Under the pieces are notes generated by a model. The model was not told the DNA's origin and did no database searches. It saw nothing but the letters and a program-made list of their open reading frames with translations. A DNA stretch of 12,285 nt. It comes from G020354085 sp964482055 (lineage in GTDB: Bacteria; Pseudomonadota; Gammaproteobacteria; Acidiferrobacterales; Sulfurifustaceae). The stretch covers positions 1 through 12,285 of the forward strand of contig CAYZVX010000073.1 of NCBI GenBank assembly GCA_964482055.1, written 5' to 3'. The translations under genes and the position numbers were made by a program. Positions 1 through 8,205 of this stretch are shown piece by piece (positions within the stretch are counted from its first letter, which is position 1; the number at the start of each line of letters is the position of its first letter).

Positions 1-1
1 G

Positions 2-835
2 GCCGCACCGCCGCGCGCGGCCGGGACAGCGGGCGGGGAGTGGCCGGCGCGCATCCGTGCCGCGCTCGAGAAAGACGGTTTCCAGCTGACCTATCAGCCG
101 ATCATCAACCTGCACGGCGAGGCCGCCGAGATGTTCGAGGTGCTGGTGCGCATGGCCGGCGAGGGCGATGCGCTCATCGCCGCCGGGGCCTTCATGGCGG
201 CGGCCGAGGCCTGCGGGCTGTCGAAGGACATCGACCGCTGGGTCGTACGCCAGGCGATCGTGGCGCTCGGTGAGCTGCATCGCGAGAAGCGCGTGGCCAG
301 CTTTTTCGTCAACCTGTCGCCGTCGGCCTTCGGCGACGCGGACCTGATCCCGCTCATTATCCAGGGCGTGCGCGCCGTGGGTGTACGGCCCGATCACCTC
401 GTGTTCGAGATCGACGAAGCCGTCCTGGCCGCGCACCCGGCCGAAGCCAAGACCCTGATCTGGGCGATCACCAAGATCGGCTGCCGCTTCGCCATCGACA
501 ACTTCGGGCGCGACGTGGGCTCGCTCAATCATGTGCGCGACCTGCCCATCGAGTTCCTCAAGCTCGATGGCGCGCTGGTGCGCAATCTCGCCGACCCCGT
601 CACCCAGGCGGCGGTCAAGGCGGCGGTGGGCGTCGCCAAGGCGATCGAGAAGAAGGTCATTGCCAAGTCGGTCGAGGCCGCCGACAATCTCGCCACGCTC
701 TGGAACCTCGGCATCGACTACGTGCAAGGCAACTACTTCCAGCAGGCCGACGGCGAGCCGGGCTACGAATTCGTCGGCGAGACCACGCTCTCCGAAGTCA
801 CCGCCCCGAGCTGGGCGACCGGCGGCCGCCGCTGA
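2..835 (+). CDS. C-terminal part of a degenerate EAL-domain c-di-GMP protein (FimX-like), 5' end outside window
   Basis: The frame is open from the left edge, so the start and any REC, PAS or GGDEF domains lie outside; 277 residues remain. They form an EAL phosphodiesterase fold: YQPIINLHG, then FEVLVRM where EAL would be, FFVNLSPSAF, LVFEIDE, IDNFG, LPIEFLKLDG, VIAKSVE and YVQGNYFQQ. Active EAL enzymes carry EAL, DDFG and AEGVE; here these read EVL, DNFG and AKSVE, so a metal-ligand Asp and a catalytic-loop Glu are replaced. FimX, the type IV pilus c-di-GMP receptor, also has an EVL motif, and its C-terminus resembles the ATLWNLGIDYVQGNYFQ stretch here. Inference: a c-di-GMP receptor or scaffold rather than a phosphodiesterase. 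The EAL fold is certain. The FimX assignment is moderate because the N-terminal domains are not visible. Confidence 0.85.
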   Translation, partial: AAPPRAAGTAGGEWPARIRAALEKDGFQLTYQPIINLHGEAAEMFEVLVRMAGEGDALIAAGAFMAAAEACGLSKDIDRWVVRQAIVALGELHREKRVASFFVNLSPSAFGDADLIPLIIQGVRAVGVRPDHLVFEIDEAVLAAHPAEAKTLIWAITKIGCRFAIDNFGRDVGSLNHVRDLPIEFLKLDGALVRNLADPVTQAAVKAAVGVAKAIEKKVIAKSVEAADNLATLWNLGIDYVQGNYFQQADGEPGYEFVGETTLSEVTAPSWATGGRR

Positions 836-853
836 TCGATTGCTTTCGATCAG
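832..853 (+). terminator. Stem-loop at the stop codon of the EAL gene
   Basis: CTGATCGA and TCGATCAG form a perfect 8-bp stem around the 6-base loop TTGCTT, and the left arm contains the TGA stop codon. No T-run follows, so it is at best a weak terminator or a 3'-end stabilising hairpin. Confidence 0.3.
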
Positions 854-872
854 TCGCGGTCCCATCCATAAT
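844..872 (+). promoter_or_regulatory. Candidate sigma70 promoter for ettA
   Basis: TTTCGA (844-849) and CATAAT (867-872) are separated by 17 bases. The -10 matches the consensus at 5 of 6 positions and the -35 at only 3 of 6. Transcription would start near 879, leaving a short leader before the ettA ATG at 905. The -35 overlaps the right arm of the hairpin at 832-853. Confidence 0.35.
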
Positions 873-904
873 CCGTTGTTCCACTAATCGCACCCAGGGC
901 CATC

Positions 905-2581
<1,677 letters not shown>

Positions 2582-2619
2582 CGCCGGCAGCGCCGGCGCG
2601 CGCACGCTTGCCGCAAGCG
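2582..2619 (+). terminator. Two tandem GC hairpins after ettA
   Basis: CGCCGGC/GCCGGCG (2582-2588 and 2592-2598, loop AGC) is followed by CGCTTG/CAAGCG (2605-2610 and 2614-2619, loop CCG). They sit directly after the ettA TGA. Neither is followed by a T-run, so intrinsic termination is unproven; they may protect the 3' end. The second overlaps the region antisense to the rhombosortase tail. Confidence 0.35.
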
Positions 2620-2800
2620 CCCGGCGCGGATAGACGACGCCAAGCAACAGTCCTGACAGCGCGCCGCAGAGGTGAGCGCTCGCAATCGTGCGCCCGCCGA
2701 TGTCCACGGCCGCAGCACCGCCCACCCCGTAGTACTCCAGCAAGAGTTTGATACCCACCGCGAGCAACAGCAGCAGCGCCCCCGGCGCCGGGACCCCCGG
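2605..2800 (-). pseudogene. C-terminal fragment of a rhombosortase (rhomboid-family intramembrane serine protease)
   Basis: Read on the minus strand from 2800, the frame gives a hydrophobic helix (GALLLLLAVGIKLLLEYYG), a loop, then ASAHLCGALSGLLLGVV. The AHLxGAxxGLxxG pattern is the catalytic-histidine helix of rhombosortases, the rhomboid proteases that cleave GlyGly-CTERM proteins. The upstream part, with the earlier membrane helices and the catalytic serine, is absent. In its place the sequence runs straight into the secreted-protein remnant on the other strand. No stop follows soon after the last helix, because the frame stays open into the antisense of ettA, so the 3' end is not clean either. 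The gene cannot be functional. The assignment rests on the His motif, the preceding helix and the GlyGly-CTERM substrate remnant next door. Confidence 0.6.
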
Positions 2801-2804
2801 CAGT

Positions 2805-4819
2805 GGCTTTCCGGGCCGGAGGTATCCGAGTGGATCGTGGGCGGTCCGGTCAGAACGAGCAACGGCACGGCGCACCCGCACCTTGCCGCCTATTTTCACG
2901 TGCGCGCCTATGGCAGCGGCGGCGTGGTCGATCGCGTGCGCTGCGATGCGGCAGTCGAGAACGGCTGGACGCTGGTTGCGAACCCGGCACCCGTCACGTA
3001 CACGCCGACGATTACGGTCGGGGGCGCCACGATTTACAACACCGCACTGACGCATTACGCGCACACCCGCTGGCACCAGACCGGGTGGTGGGGCGGCAAC
3101 CCGCAGGTCTATGTGAAGCACGACGTCACCGACCTGCAAGACAGCAAGGCGATTCCCAAGTACGAAACGCTCACGCCCACCGAAGCGTTTCTCAACAGCG
3201 TGCGTCAAAGCACCCCGCCGATGGACAACGGCGATCAGACCGACGACAGGGACAACACGGGCGCTCAAGACGGCATCGGTCCCTTGCCGCGTTGGGACGC
3301 CGTGTATGCGGTGCGCGCGGACCCACGGGCTTTCAACTCTATGAAGGCCAATGCCCAGGGCGGCGCCGTGTACCCGATCCACTTCCGCGACGAGGCCACC
3401 GGCGATCCGGTGACGATCGACCGCTTTCCGAACGCCACGCTGGCCGATCCGGTCGCCAGCAACCCGAGAATTCCGTGGACGACGACGGGCAACCCGAATA
3501 AGCCGGGCAGCGGCTCATCGCATCAACCCTCGATCGGCTACACCGCCTACCTGGTGACGGGCGATTACTACTACCGCGAAGAAATGCAATTCTGGAGCGC
3601 CTCTAACCTGATTTGGCCTGGCCCTTCCGCCCGCGCCGGACAGGCAGGCTTCGGCGGCGACGGTTCAGCCGGCTTGTGGTACACCGGATCGATTCGCGGC
3701 CAGGCCTGGGCCTACCGCAATCTGGCGCAAGCGGCCTACATCGCGCCCGACGCCCACGCCTTGAAGAACCATTTCACCGGCAAGCTGCTCAATAATCTTG
3801 CCTACGACACCTGGCAGTACGTCGACGGGCACAGCATTCACGCGAATGCCTTGGGCGCGATGTATTCGGGTGAAAAATGGAACACCAATGAATATCGGGG
3901 TTCTTCGACAACTTCATGTCGGGGACCATCCAATACATCGTCGATCTGGGATTCAGCGAGGCCATCCCATGCCGCAACTACAAACTCAAAATGCCGATCG
4001 GTCTGATGGGCCTGGCCGCGAATGAATTTTGCTTCCAGTTCGCGCCTACAACTGGGTGCTGGGTCCGACGGCCGATACCTGGTACGCCACGTTCAAGGAG
4101 GTGTACGACGCCCAGATCCCCGGCGCGGCCGCGCATGTCTGCGGCACCCAGAACATGGCGGATCACATGACTGCCCGTTACGGCCGGACCTATGTGATGA
4201 ACGAAATGATCGGCAGCCAAACGTCGCCGACTTATTGCTTTGCGAACATGCAAATTGCACTGGCGGCCGCGGCGGATTCCGGCCTTGCGGGTGGAAGCGA
4301 CGCCTGGGCGCGCTCGCAATGGTCCGGCCTGCACCCGGATTAACGCGATGCGCCGACCTACGCACTGGTGCCGCGCGCGGGCACCGCGGGCGCACCCGCC
4401 GTAACGCTCGCCGCCTCGCCGACGACCGTGACCCCGGGTGGTTCCTCGATCCTGAGCTGGTCGAGCCGCGGTGCAACGAGTTGCACCGCCTCGAGTGGCT
4501 GGAATGGCGGCAAGCCAACCAGCGGCCCCGAGACGCTGAACAACATCAGCGCCACCCGCACCTGCACCTTAAGCTGCACGGGCAGCGCCACCACGGCCCG
4601 CTCCGTGACCGTGACGGTCGGGAGCGATTCGGGTGGCGGTTCAGGGGGTGGTTCGGGCGGCGGCAGTCCCCCGGCAGCGCGGCATCGAGCGGCGGAGGCG
4701 GGAGTAGCAGCTGGCTTTCCGTCGTGTTGCTCGCGCTGCTGCGCGCGGCGAGCGGGATGTGTCTACGCGAGTCCACTTGGCGGCCGCGCCCCGCCCATAT
4801 CAAAGAACCAGCGCATTAG
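2805..4819 (+). pseudogene. Decayed gene for a large secreted protein with Ig-like domain and GlyGly-CTERM tail
   Basis: I recognise the C-terminal architecture but not the main domain. Reading is in frame 2 (codon starts with remainder 2 on division by 3) from about 2805 (WLSGPEVSEWIVGGPVRTS) to about 3897. It moves to frame 1 (FFDNFMSGTIQYIVDLG) until about 4030, then to frame 0 (LPVRAYNWVLGPTADTW). An in-frame TAA at 4341-4343 interrupts HPD-RDAPTYALVPR. The same frame continues as an Ig-like domain at about 4398-4620 (SPTTVTPGGSSILSWSS, with paired cysteines) and a Gly/Ser linker. It then shifts to frame 2 at the C run 4668-4672 to give SSGGGGSSSWLSVVLLALL, a GlyGly-CTERM sorting tail. 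Each frame change corresponds to one lost base. The start, signal peptide and N-terminal region are missing. The aromatic, beta-rich main part (about 2830-4340) suggests an extracellular enzyme or carbohydrate-binding protein, but I cannot name its activity. Confidence 0.75.
4673..4760 (+). other. GlyGly-CTERM sorting signal remnant
   Basis: In frame 2 this encodes GSAASSGGGGSSSWLSVV followed by LLALLRAAS. A Gly/Ser patch, one hydrophobic helix of about ten residues and an Arg after it fit the tripartite GlyGly-CTERM signal cleaved by rhombosortase. It is out of frame with the preceding Ig-like domain by one base. Confidence 0.6.
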
Positions 4820-5181
4820 TCCCGATTTCGTGCGCTCGGACCAGCCGGCCGTCGCGTTCGCCGCGACCAGCGCGCTGGCCCTGGCGTCCCTGTCTGTTAC
4901 AGTAGCCGCGCCGGGACACCTGCCGGGATGCAAGCGGCAGTGCGATGCACGACTTTATGGATGAAGTAGGTAGCGCGACGCACGGAGCCAAACCCGCGGA
5001 TGCCCGAAGCAACGCCGAAAGGGATGTAAGATTTCTGCTTCTGATGCGACAGACTAGAAGGCACCTCCAACCGGGGAATCTCTCGGCGCCAGCGCGGTCT
5101 ATCCGCTGCGGTGGCCCAGCGATCCCGGCAGCGGCCGCCTGATATGCAACCCTAACCAAAGAAGCAAGGAGACCTCTCGAG
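4820..5181. other. Intergenic region upstream of the bufferin operon
   Basis: This holds 362 bases between the decayed secreted-protein gene and bufA2, with no convincing gene. It contains a possible ECF-type promoter (5025-5050) and a Shine-Dalgarno AAGGAG at 5166-5171, ten bases before the bufA2 ATG. Purine-rich stretches near 4985-5030 (GAGCCAAACCC, CGCCGAAAGGG) hint at RNA structure but fit no riboswitch consensus I know. Confidence 0.5.
5025..5050 (+). promoter_or_regulatory. Candidate ECF-sigma promoter of the bufferin operon
   Basis: TGTAAG (5025-5030) and CGAC (5047-5050) are separated by 16 bases. Caulobacter SigF, an ECF factor that controls bufferin operons, uses promoters with a GTAAC-like -35 and a CGA-type -10 at this spacing. 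No better sigma70 match is visible in the interval. The leader before bufA2 would be about 125 bases. Confidence 0.35.
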
Positions 5182-5445
5182 ATGAACGCCAAGACACTTT
5201 CCGGTATCGCCCTCGCCACGGCCGCCGCCGGCCTGTTCGCCACCGCCGGCATGGCCCCGGCCATCGCCGCCAAGCACGAAGGCAAGGTGCACTGCCTGGG
5301 CGTCAACGCCTGCAAGGGCAAGAGCGACTGCGCCACCGCCAGCAACGCCTGCAAGGGCCAGAACGCCTGCAAGGGCAAGGGTTGGGTCGAGATGACCGCC
5401 GCCGACTGCAAGGCCAAGGGCGGCAAGATCGAGGAGAAGAAGTAG
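5182..5445 (+). CDS. bufA2: BufA2-family bufferin precursor (copper-binding modified peptide)
   Basis: This 87-residue precursor has an N-terminal signal peptide (Lys4, then a hydrophobic Ala/Leu/Gly stretch, probable cleavage near AIAA at 27-30). The mature part is small, Lys-rich and Cys-rich, with cysteines at 38, 44, 50, 57, 63 and 76 and three NACKG repeats (42-46, 55-59, 61-65). VHCxGVNACKG, NACKGQNACKGKGWV and the late DCKAKGG are typical of BufA2. Bufferins are ribosomal peptides in which BufB/BufC oxidise some cysteines to thiooxazoles; the exported product binds copper and buffers it in the periplasm. The start is fixed by AAGGAG ten bases upstream. It lies first in the operon with bufB and bufC, with a terminator-like hairpin after the stop. 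All 20 Ala codons are GCC, all Lys AAG and all Cys TGC, unlike its neighbours, which suggests very high expression. No BufA1-type gene is present in the window. Confidence 0.88.
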   Translation: MNAKTLSGIALATAAAGLFATAGMAPAIAAKHEGKVHCLGVNACKGKSDCATASNACKGQNACKGKGWVEMTAADCKAKGGKIEEKK

Positions 5446-5459
5446 CAGCGGGCAAGCAT

Positions 5460-5496
5460 CCGGGCGCCAAGGGAAGCCGCGGCGCCCGGTTCTTGT
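5460..5496 (+). terminator. Attenuator/terminator between bufA2 and bufB
   Basis: CCGGGCGCC (5460-5468) and GGCGCCCGG (5481-5489) make a perfect 9-bp GC stem with a 12-base loop, followed by the T-rich TTCTTGT. It begins 14 bases after the bufA2 stop and ends just before bufB. Partial termination here would give much more precursor mRNA than enzyme mRNA. The interrupted T-tract makes a leaky terminator plausible. Confidence 0.65.
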
Positions 5497-5506
5497 CCTA
5501 CTCGCA

Positions 5507-6367
5507 ATGTCAGCCACCCGTCCGCTCACCCGCCCGCCTCTCGGTTTCGGGCTCGGCCTGCGCCCCGCGCACTATGAGGACATCCTTTCCGGACCGCGGC
5601 GCGTCGATTGGTTCGAGATCCTTTCCGAAAACTACATGGTGCCGGGCGGCAAGCCGCTGCACTACCTCGATCGCATCCGTGCCGATTACCCGCTCGTGAT
5701 GCACGGGGTGTCATTGTCGATCGGCTCGACCGATCCGCTCAACGAAGACTACCTGCGCGCCCTGGTACAGCTTGCCGATCGCGTGCAGCCGGCCTGGATC
5801 TCGGATCATCTGTGCTGGACCGGCGTAGCGGGCAGGAACATGCACGACCTGCTGCCCCTGCCCTACGACGGAGAAACGCTTGCGCACGTGGTCGGACGCG
5901 TTCAACAGGTCCAGGACGTGCTCGGACGCCGCATCCTGCTCGAAAACGTCTCGAGCTACCTGACGTACAAGCGTTCCGACATGACCGAATGGGATTTCCT
6001 GCGCGCGGTCGCCGAACGCGCCGACTGCCTGATCCTGCTCGATGTCAACAACATCTACGTCTCGAGCGTCAATCACGGTTTCGATCCGATCGAATACCTC
6101 GACGCCGTGCCGGGCGAACGCGTGCAGCAGATCCATCTTGCCGGTCACCGCAATCTCGACACCCACATCATCGACACGCACGACGAGCCGGTCGCCGATC
6201 CGGTATGGGATCTGTACGCCGAGGCGCTGCGCCGATTCGGACCGGTGTCCACGATGATCGAGCGCGACGACAACATCCCGCCGTTCGCGGACCTCGTCGG
6301 CGAGCTCGATCACGCGCGCGCCGTCGCCACTGCAGCGCTCGCACCCACGCAGGCCGTCTCGGCATGA
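5507..6367 (+). CDS. bufB: BufB, DUF692/MNIO multinuclear iron oxidative enzyme
   Basis: This 286-residue protein has the usual length for DUF692, a TIM-barrel family related to MbnB of methanobactin synthesis. Metal-site candidates are all present: FEILSENYM (Glu37, Glu41, Asn42), HGVSLSIG (His66), SDHLCW (Asp100, His101), LLENVSSYL (Glu146), LLDVNNIYV (Asp179, Asn181, Asn182), HLAGH (His210, His214), DTHDE (Asp223, His225, Asp226) and IERD (Glu252). Members use two or three iron ions and oxygen to remodel cysteines of a precursor peptide, here BufA2, in the cytoplasm before export. The ATG at 5507 lies 61 bases after the bufA2 stop, just beyond the hairpin, and has no clear Shine-Dalgarno, so initiation may be weak. 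bufC overlaps its stop codon. The family is certain; the substrate is inferred from position. Confidence 0.93.
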   Translation: MSATRPLTRPPLGFGLGLRPAHYEDILSGPRRVDWFEILSENYMVPGGKPLHYLDRIRADYPLVMHGVSLSIGSTDPLNEDYLRALVQLADRVQPAWISDHLCWTGVAGRNMHDLLPLPYDGETLAHVVGRVQQVQDVLGRRILLENVSSYLTYKRSDMTEWDFLRAVAERADCLILLDVNNIYVSSVNHGFDPIEYLDAVPGERVQQIHLAGHRNLDTHIIDTHDEPVADPVWDLYAEALRRFGPVSTMIERDDNIPPFADLVGELDHARAVATAALAPTQAVSA

Positions 6368-7161
6368 ACCGACCGGCCCACGCGCCGGCGCTCGCGCGCC
6401 TGCAGGAGGATTTTCAGACCTACCTGCTGTCGCTCGCCGGACCGATGGAGCAGGAAATCGTGAGTGACGCGCTCGATGCACGCACGCGTCTTGGCATCTA
6501 CGCCGATGCCTACCGGCTGCGGCTGCTCGAGGCGCTCGAGACCGACTTTGTGGCGCTGCGCGCACTGCTGGGACCGGAGGCGTTCGAGCGGCTGGGCCGC
6601 GCCTACATCGATGCCCACCCGTCCGATCACTATTCGCTGCGCTACTTCGGCCGGCACCTGAGCGGCTTTCTCGCGCAGGCCGCGCCGTATCGCGACAACC
6701 CGCTGCTCGCGGAGATGGCGCGCTTCGAATGGGCGCTGACCGACGCCTTCGATGCGCCGGACGCCGGCGTGGCGGCCGTCGAAGACATGGCGCGCATTCC
6801 GCCCGAAGACTGGCCGGGGCTACGCTTTGCGTTTCACCCTTCCCTGCAACGGCTCGAGCTGCAGTGGAATGCACCGGCCATCTGGAACGCGGTCGACGGC
6901 AATGAGCCGCTGCCGCAACCGCAAGCCGCGCAGTACCCGGTGGGCTGGATGGTGTGGCGTCAGGACCTGCAAATCTACTTCCGCTCGCTGTCGGTCGACC
7001 AGGCCTGGATGCTCGACGCCCTGCGCGGCGGTCAGACCTTCGCTGCCGTGTGCGAGGGCCTCACCGAGTGGATCGACGCGCAACACGTGGCGCTGCACGC
7101 CGCGGGCCTGCTCAGGCAGTGGCTCGAAGACGGCTTGATTGCGCAGATCCGCCTGGCCTGA
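6364..7161 (+). CDS. bufC: BufC, DUF2063 partner of the bufferin-modifying enzyme
   Basis: The ATG overlaps the bufB stop (ATGA at 6364-6367), so the two are translationally coupled. The 265-residue protein starts with the helical DUF2063 domain: QEDFQTYLLS, then RLGIYADAYRLRLLEALE (42-59), DFVALRALLGPEAFERL and HPSDHYSLRYFGRHLSGFL (85-103). The C-terminal half (about 155-265) ends in a predicted winged-helix-like segment. In related systems this half resembles a RiPP recognition element that binds the leader peptide and brings it to the MNIO enzyme. MbnC plays the same role beside MbnB. No catalytic motif is expected or seen. A strong hairpin directly after the stop probably marks the end of the operon. 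Confidence 0.9.
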   Translation: MNRPAHAPALARLQEDFQTYLLSLAGPMEQEIVSDALDARTRLGIYADAYRLRLLEALETDFVALRALLGPEAFERLGRAYIDAHPSDHYSLRYFGRHLSGFLAQAAPYRDNPLLAEMARFEWALTDAFDAPDAGVAAVEDMARIPPEDWPGLRFAFHPSLQRLELQWNAPAIWNAVDGNEPLPQPQAAQYPVGWMVWRQDLQIYFRSLSVDQAWMLDALRGGQTFAAVCEGLTEWIDAQHVALHAAGLLRQWLEDGLIAQIRLA

Positions 7162-7168
7162 GCTATCT

Positions 7169-7201
7169 GCAGCAGTCGCCGTCTCCGCCGCGACCTGCTG
7201 C
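7169..7201 (+). terminator. Hairpin at the end of the buf operon
   Basis: GCAGCAG-TCGC (7169-7179) pairs with GCGA-c-CTGCTGC (7190-7201): 11 bp with one bulged base and a 10-base loop. It begins eight bases after the bufC stop. No T-run follows, so its strength as a terminator is uncertain. Confidence 0.45.
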
Positions 7202-7214
7202 AACGGACTGCCGA

Positions 7215-7244
7215 TTGACCACGTTCCCGCCCTGTTGCGATTAT
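7215..7244 (+). promoter_or_regulatory. Candidate sigma70 promoter for the outer-membrane protein gene
   Basis: TTGACC (7215-7220, 5 of 6 to consensus) is followed after 18 bases by GATTAT (7239-7244, 4 of 6). Together with the hairpin at 7169-7201 it suggests the outer-membrane gene can be transcribed separately from bufABC. Confidence 0.4.
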
Positions 7245-7306
7245 TCGCTCGCGTGAGACCGCCGGGTCCTGCCCGGCTCCAAGACACCTGCAGGAAGAAG
7301 AATATC

Positions 7307-8143
7307 ATGCGCAAACGATCTGTTGCCGCAGCGCCAACAGTGCTTGCCCTTCTCGCCACCGCCTTGCCGGCGCTGGCCGTCGACGTCACGCCGCCGCGGC
7401 GAGATGAACCCGGCGTCTTTGGCGTGTCCGTCGGCGCCGAGTACAGCAGCGGCGACTATGGCACGTCGTCTGATACCGATATCTGGTATTTCCCGTTCAG
7501 TCTGCGCTACGAGCGCAACGACTGGTTCTTCCGCCTGACCGTCCCGTACCTCGTCGTGAGCGGGCCCGGCAACGTGGTGATCAAGGGCGGCTCGGGCATG
7601 GGCAGCCATCAACCGGGTATGGGCGCCGGTGGTGGCAGCGCCCCCACGGCCGCGAGCCGCACCGAGTCCGGCTTGGGCGACATCATCGGCACCGTGAGCT
7701 ATACGTTGCAGCGCGCCGCAGGCGGGCGTCCCGCCGTCGACCTCACCGGCAAGGTTTACCTTGGCACGGCGAGCGAAATCAAAGGCCTCGGCACAGGAGA
7801 AAATGACTACGCCGTGCAGCTCGACATCGCCCAGGACGTCGGCGGCGTCACGCTGTTCGGTAGCGGCGGCTATCGCATCACCGGCGATCCGCCCGGCACC
7901 GATTATAGGGATGTATTGTACGGAACGGCCGGCGTCGAGCGCGGTTTTGCAGCCAACACGTTGGGTGCGGCGCTTGACGTGCAACAGGCCATCGTGCCCA
8001 GCGGCGATGCGCTTGCGCAACTGACCGGCTACCTCACCGTGCGCCCCGCCAACAGCACCAAGCTTACCGCCTACCTGTTGCTGGGCCTGAGCGATGCGGC
8101 GCCGGACCTCGGCGTGGGCCTGACCTACACCTGGTTTTACTGA
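7307..8143 (+). CDS. Outer-membrane beta-barrel protein, transporter-like family
   Basis: The ATG at 7307 is preceded by AGGAAGAAG and begins a clear signal peptide: RKR, a hydrophobic stretch, then cleavage after ALA at residue 24. An open frame extends further upstream but has no family features. The 278-residue protein shows alternating amphipathic strands (VGAEYSSGDYGTSSDTDIWY, LRYERNDWFFRLTVPYLVV, GLGDIIGTVSYTL, VDLTGKVYLGTA) and ends in an aromatic final strand (GLTYTWFY), as expected for assembly by the BAM complex. It resembles the family annotated as transporters or MetA-pathway-of-phenol-degradation proteins; I infer no substrate. A Gly-rich loop at about 94-116 carries Met98, His101 and Met105, which could bind copper. 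It lies downstream of the bufferin genes but has its own likely promoter, so a shared role is only possible. Confidence 0.8.
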   Translation: MRKRSVAAAPTVLALLATALPALAVDVTPPRRDEPGVFGVSVGAEYSSGDYGTSSDTDIWYFPFSLRYERNDWFFRLTVPYLVVSGPGNVVIKGGSGMGSHQPGMGAGGGSAPTAASRTESGLGDIIGTVSYTLQRAAGGRPAVDLTGKVYLGTASEIKGLGTGENDYAVQLDIAQDVGGVTLFGSGGYRITGDPPGTDYRDVLYGTAGVERGFAANTLGAALDVQQAIVPSGDALAQLTGYLTVRPANSTKLTAYLLLGLSDAAPDLGVGLTYTWFY

Positions 8144-8157
8144 GCGCCGTTGGCTTG

Positions 8158-8185
8158 GGCAATGCCGGGCCGGCATGAGCTTGCC
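8158..8185. terminator. Hairpin between convergent genes
   Basis: TGCCG/CGGCA (8163-8167 and 8171-8175, loop GGC) is nested inside GGCAA/TTGCC (8158-8162 and 8181-8185). It sits 14 bases after the outer-membrane protein stop and 20 bases from the NRDE gene's stop on the other strand. It is suitable as a shared terminator, though no T-run is present. Confidence 0.35.
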
Positions 8186-8205
8186 GCGCGAGGCCGTGAG
8201 GCCGC

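Noticed and set aside
2672..2800. Start of the secreted-protein gene at 2672
   Set aside because: This stretch reads as Arg/Gln-rich noise on the plus strand and as a rhombosortase helix on the minus strand, so it is not the true N-terminus.
2794..4677. CCCCCGGCAG present at both 2794-2803 and 4668-4677
   Set aside because: A ten-base GC match is easily expected by chance at this composition; nothing else around the two copies is alike.
4970..5035. Possible c-di-GMP-I (GEMM) or other riboswitch
   Set aside because: GCACGGAGCCAAACCC and CGCCGAAAGGG recall pieces of a GEMM core, but the conserved GACGCAAAGCC half and the paired P1 helix could not be placed.
4800..5507. 235-residue minus-strand frame across the bufA2 region
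   Set aside because: It is antisense to bufA2 and its promoter region, has low-complexity Ala/Leu/Arg composition, and shows no recognisable motif.
5711..6874. 387-residue minus-strand frame opposite bufB and bufC
   Set aside because: It is Arg/Pro-rich and opposite two confidently assigned genes.
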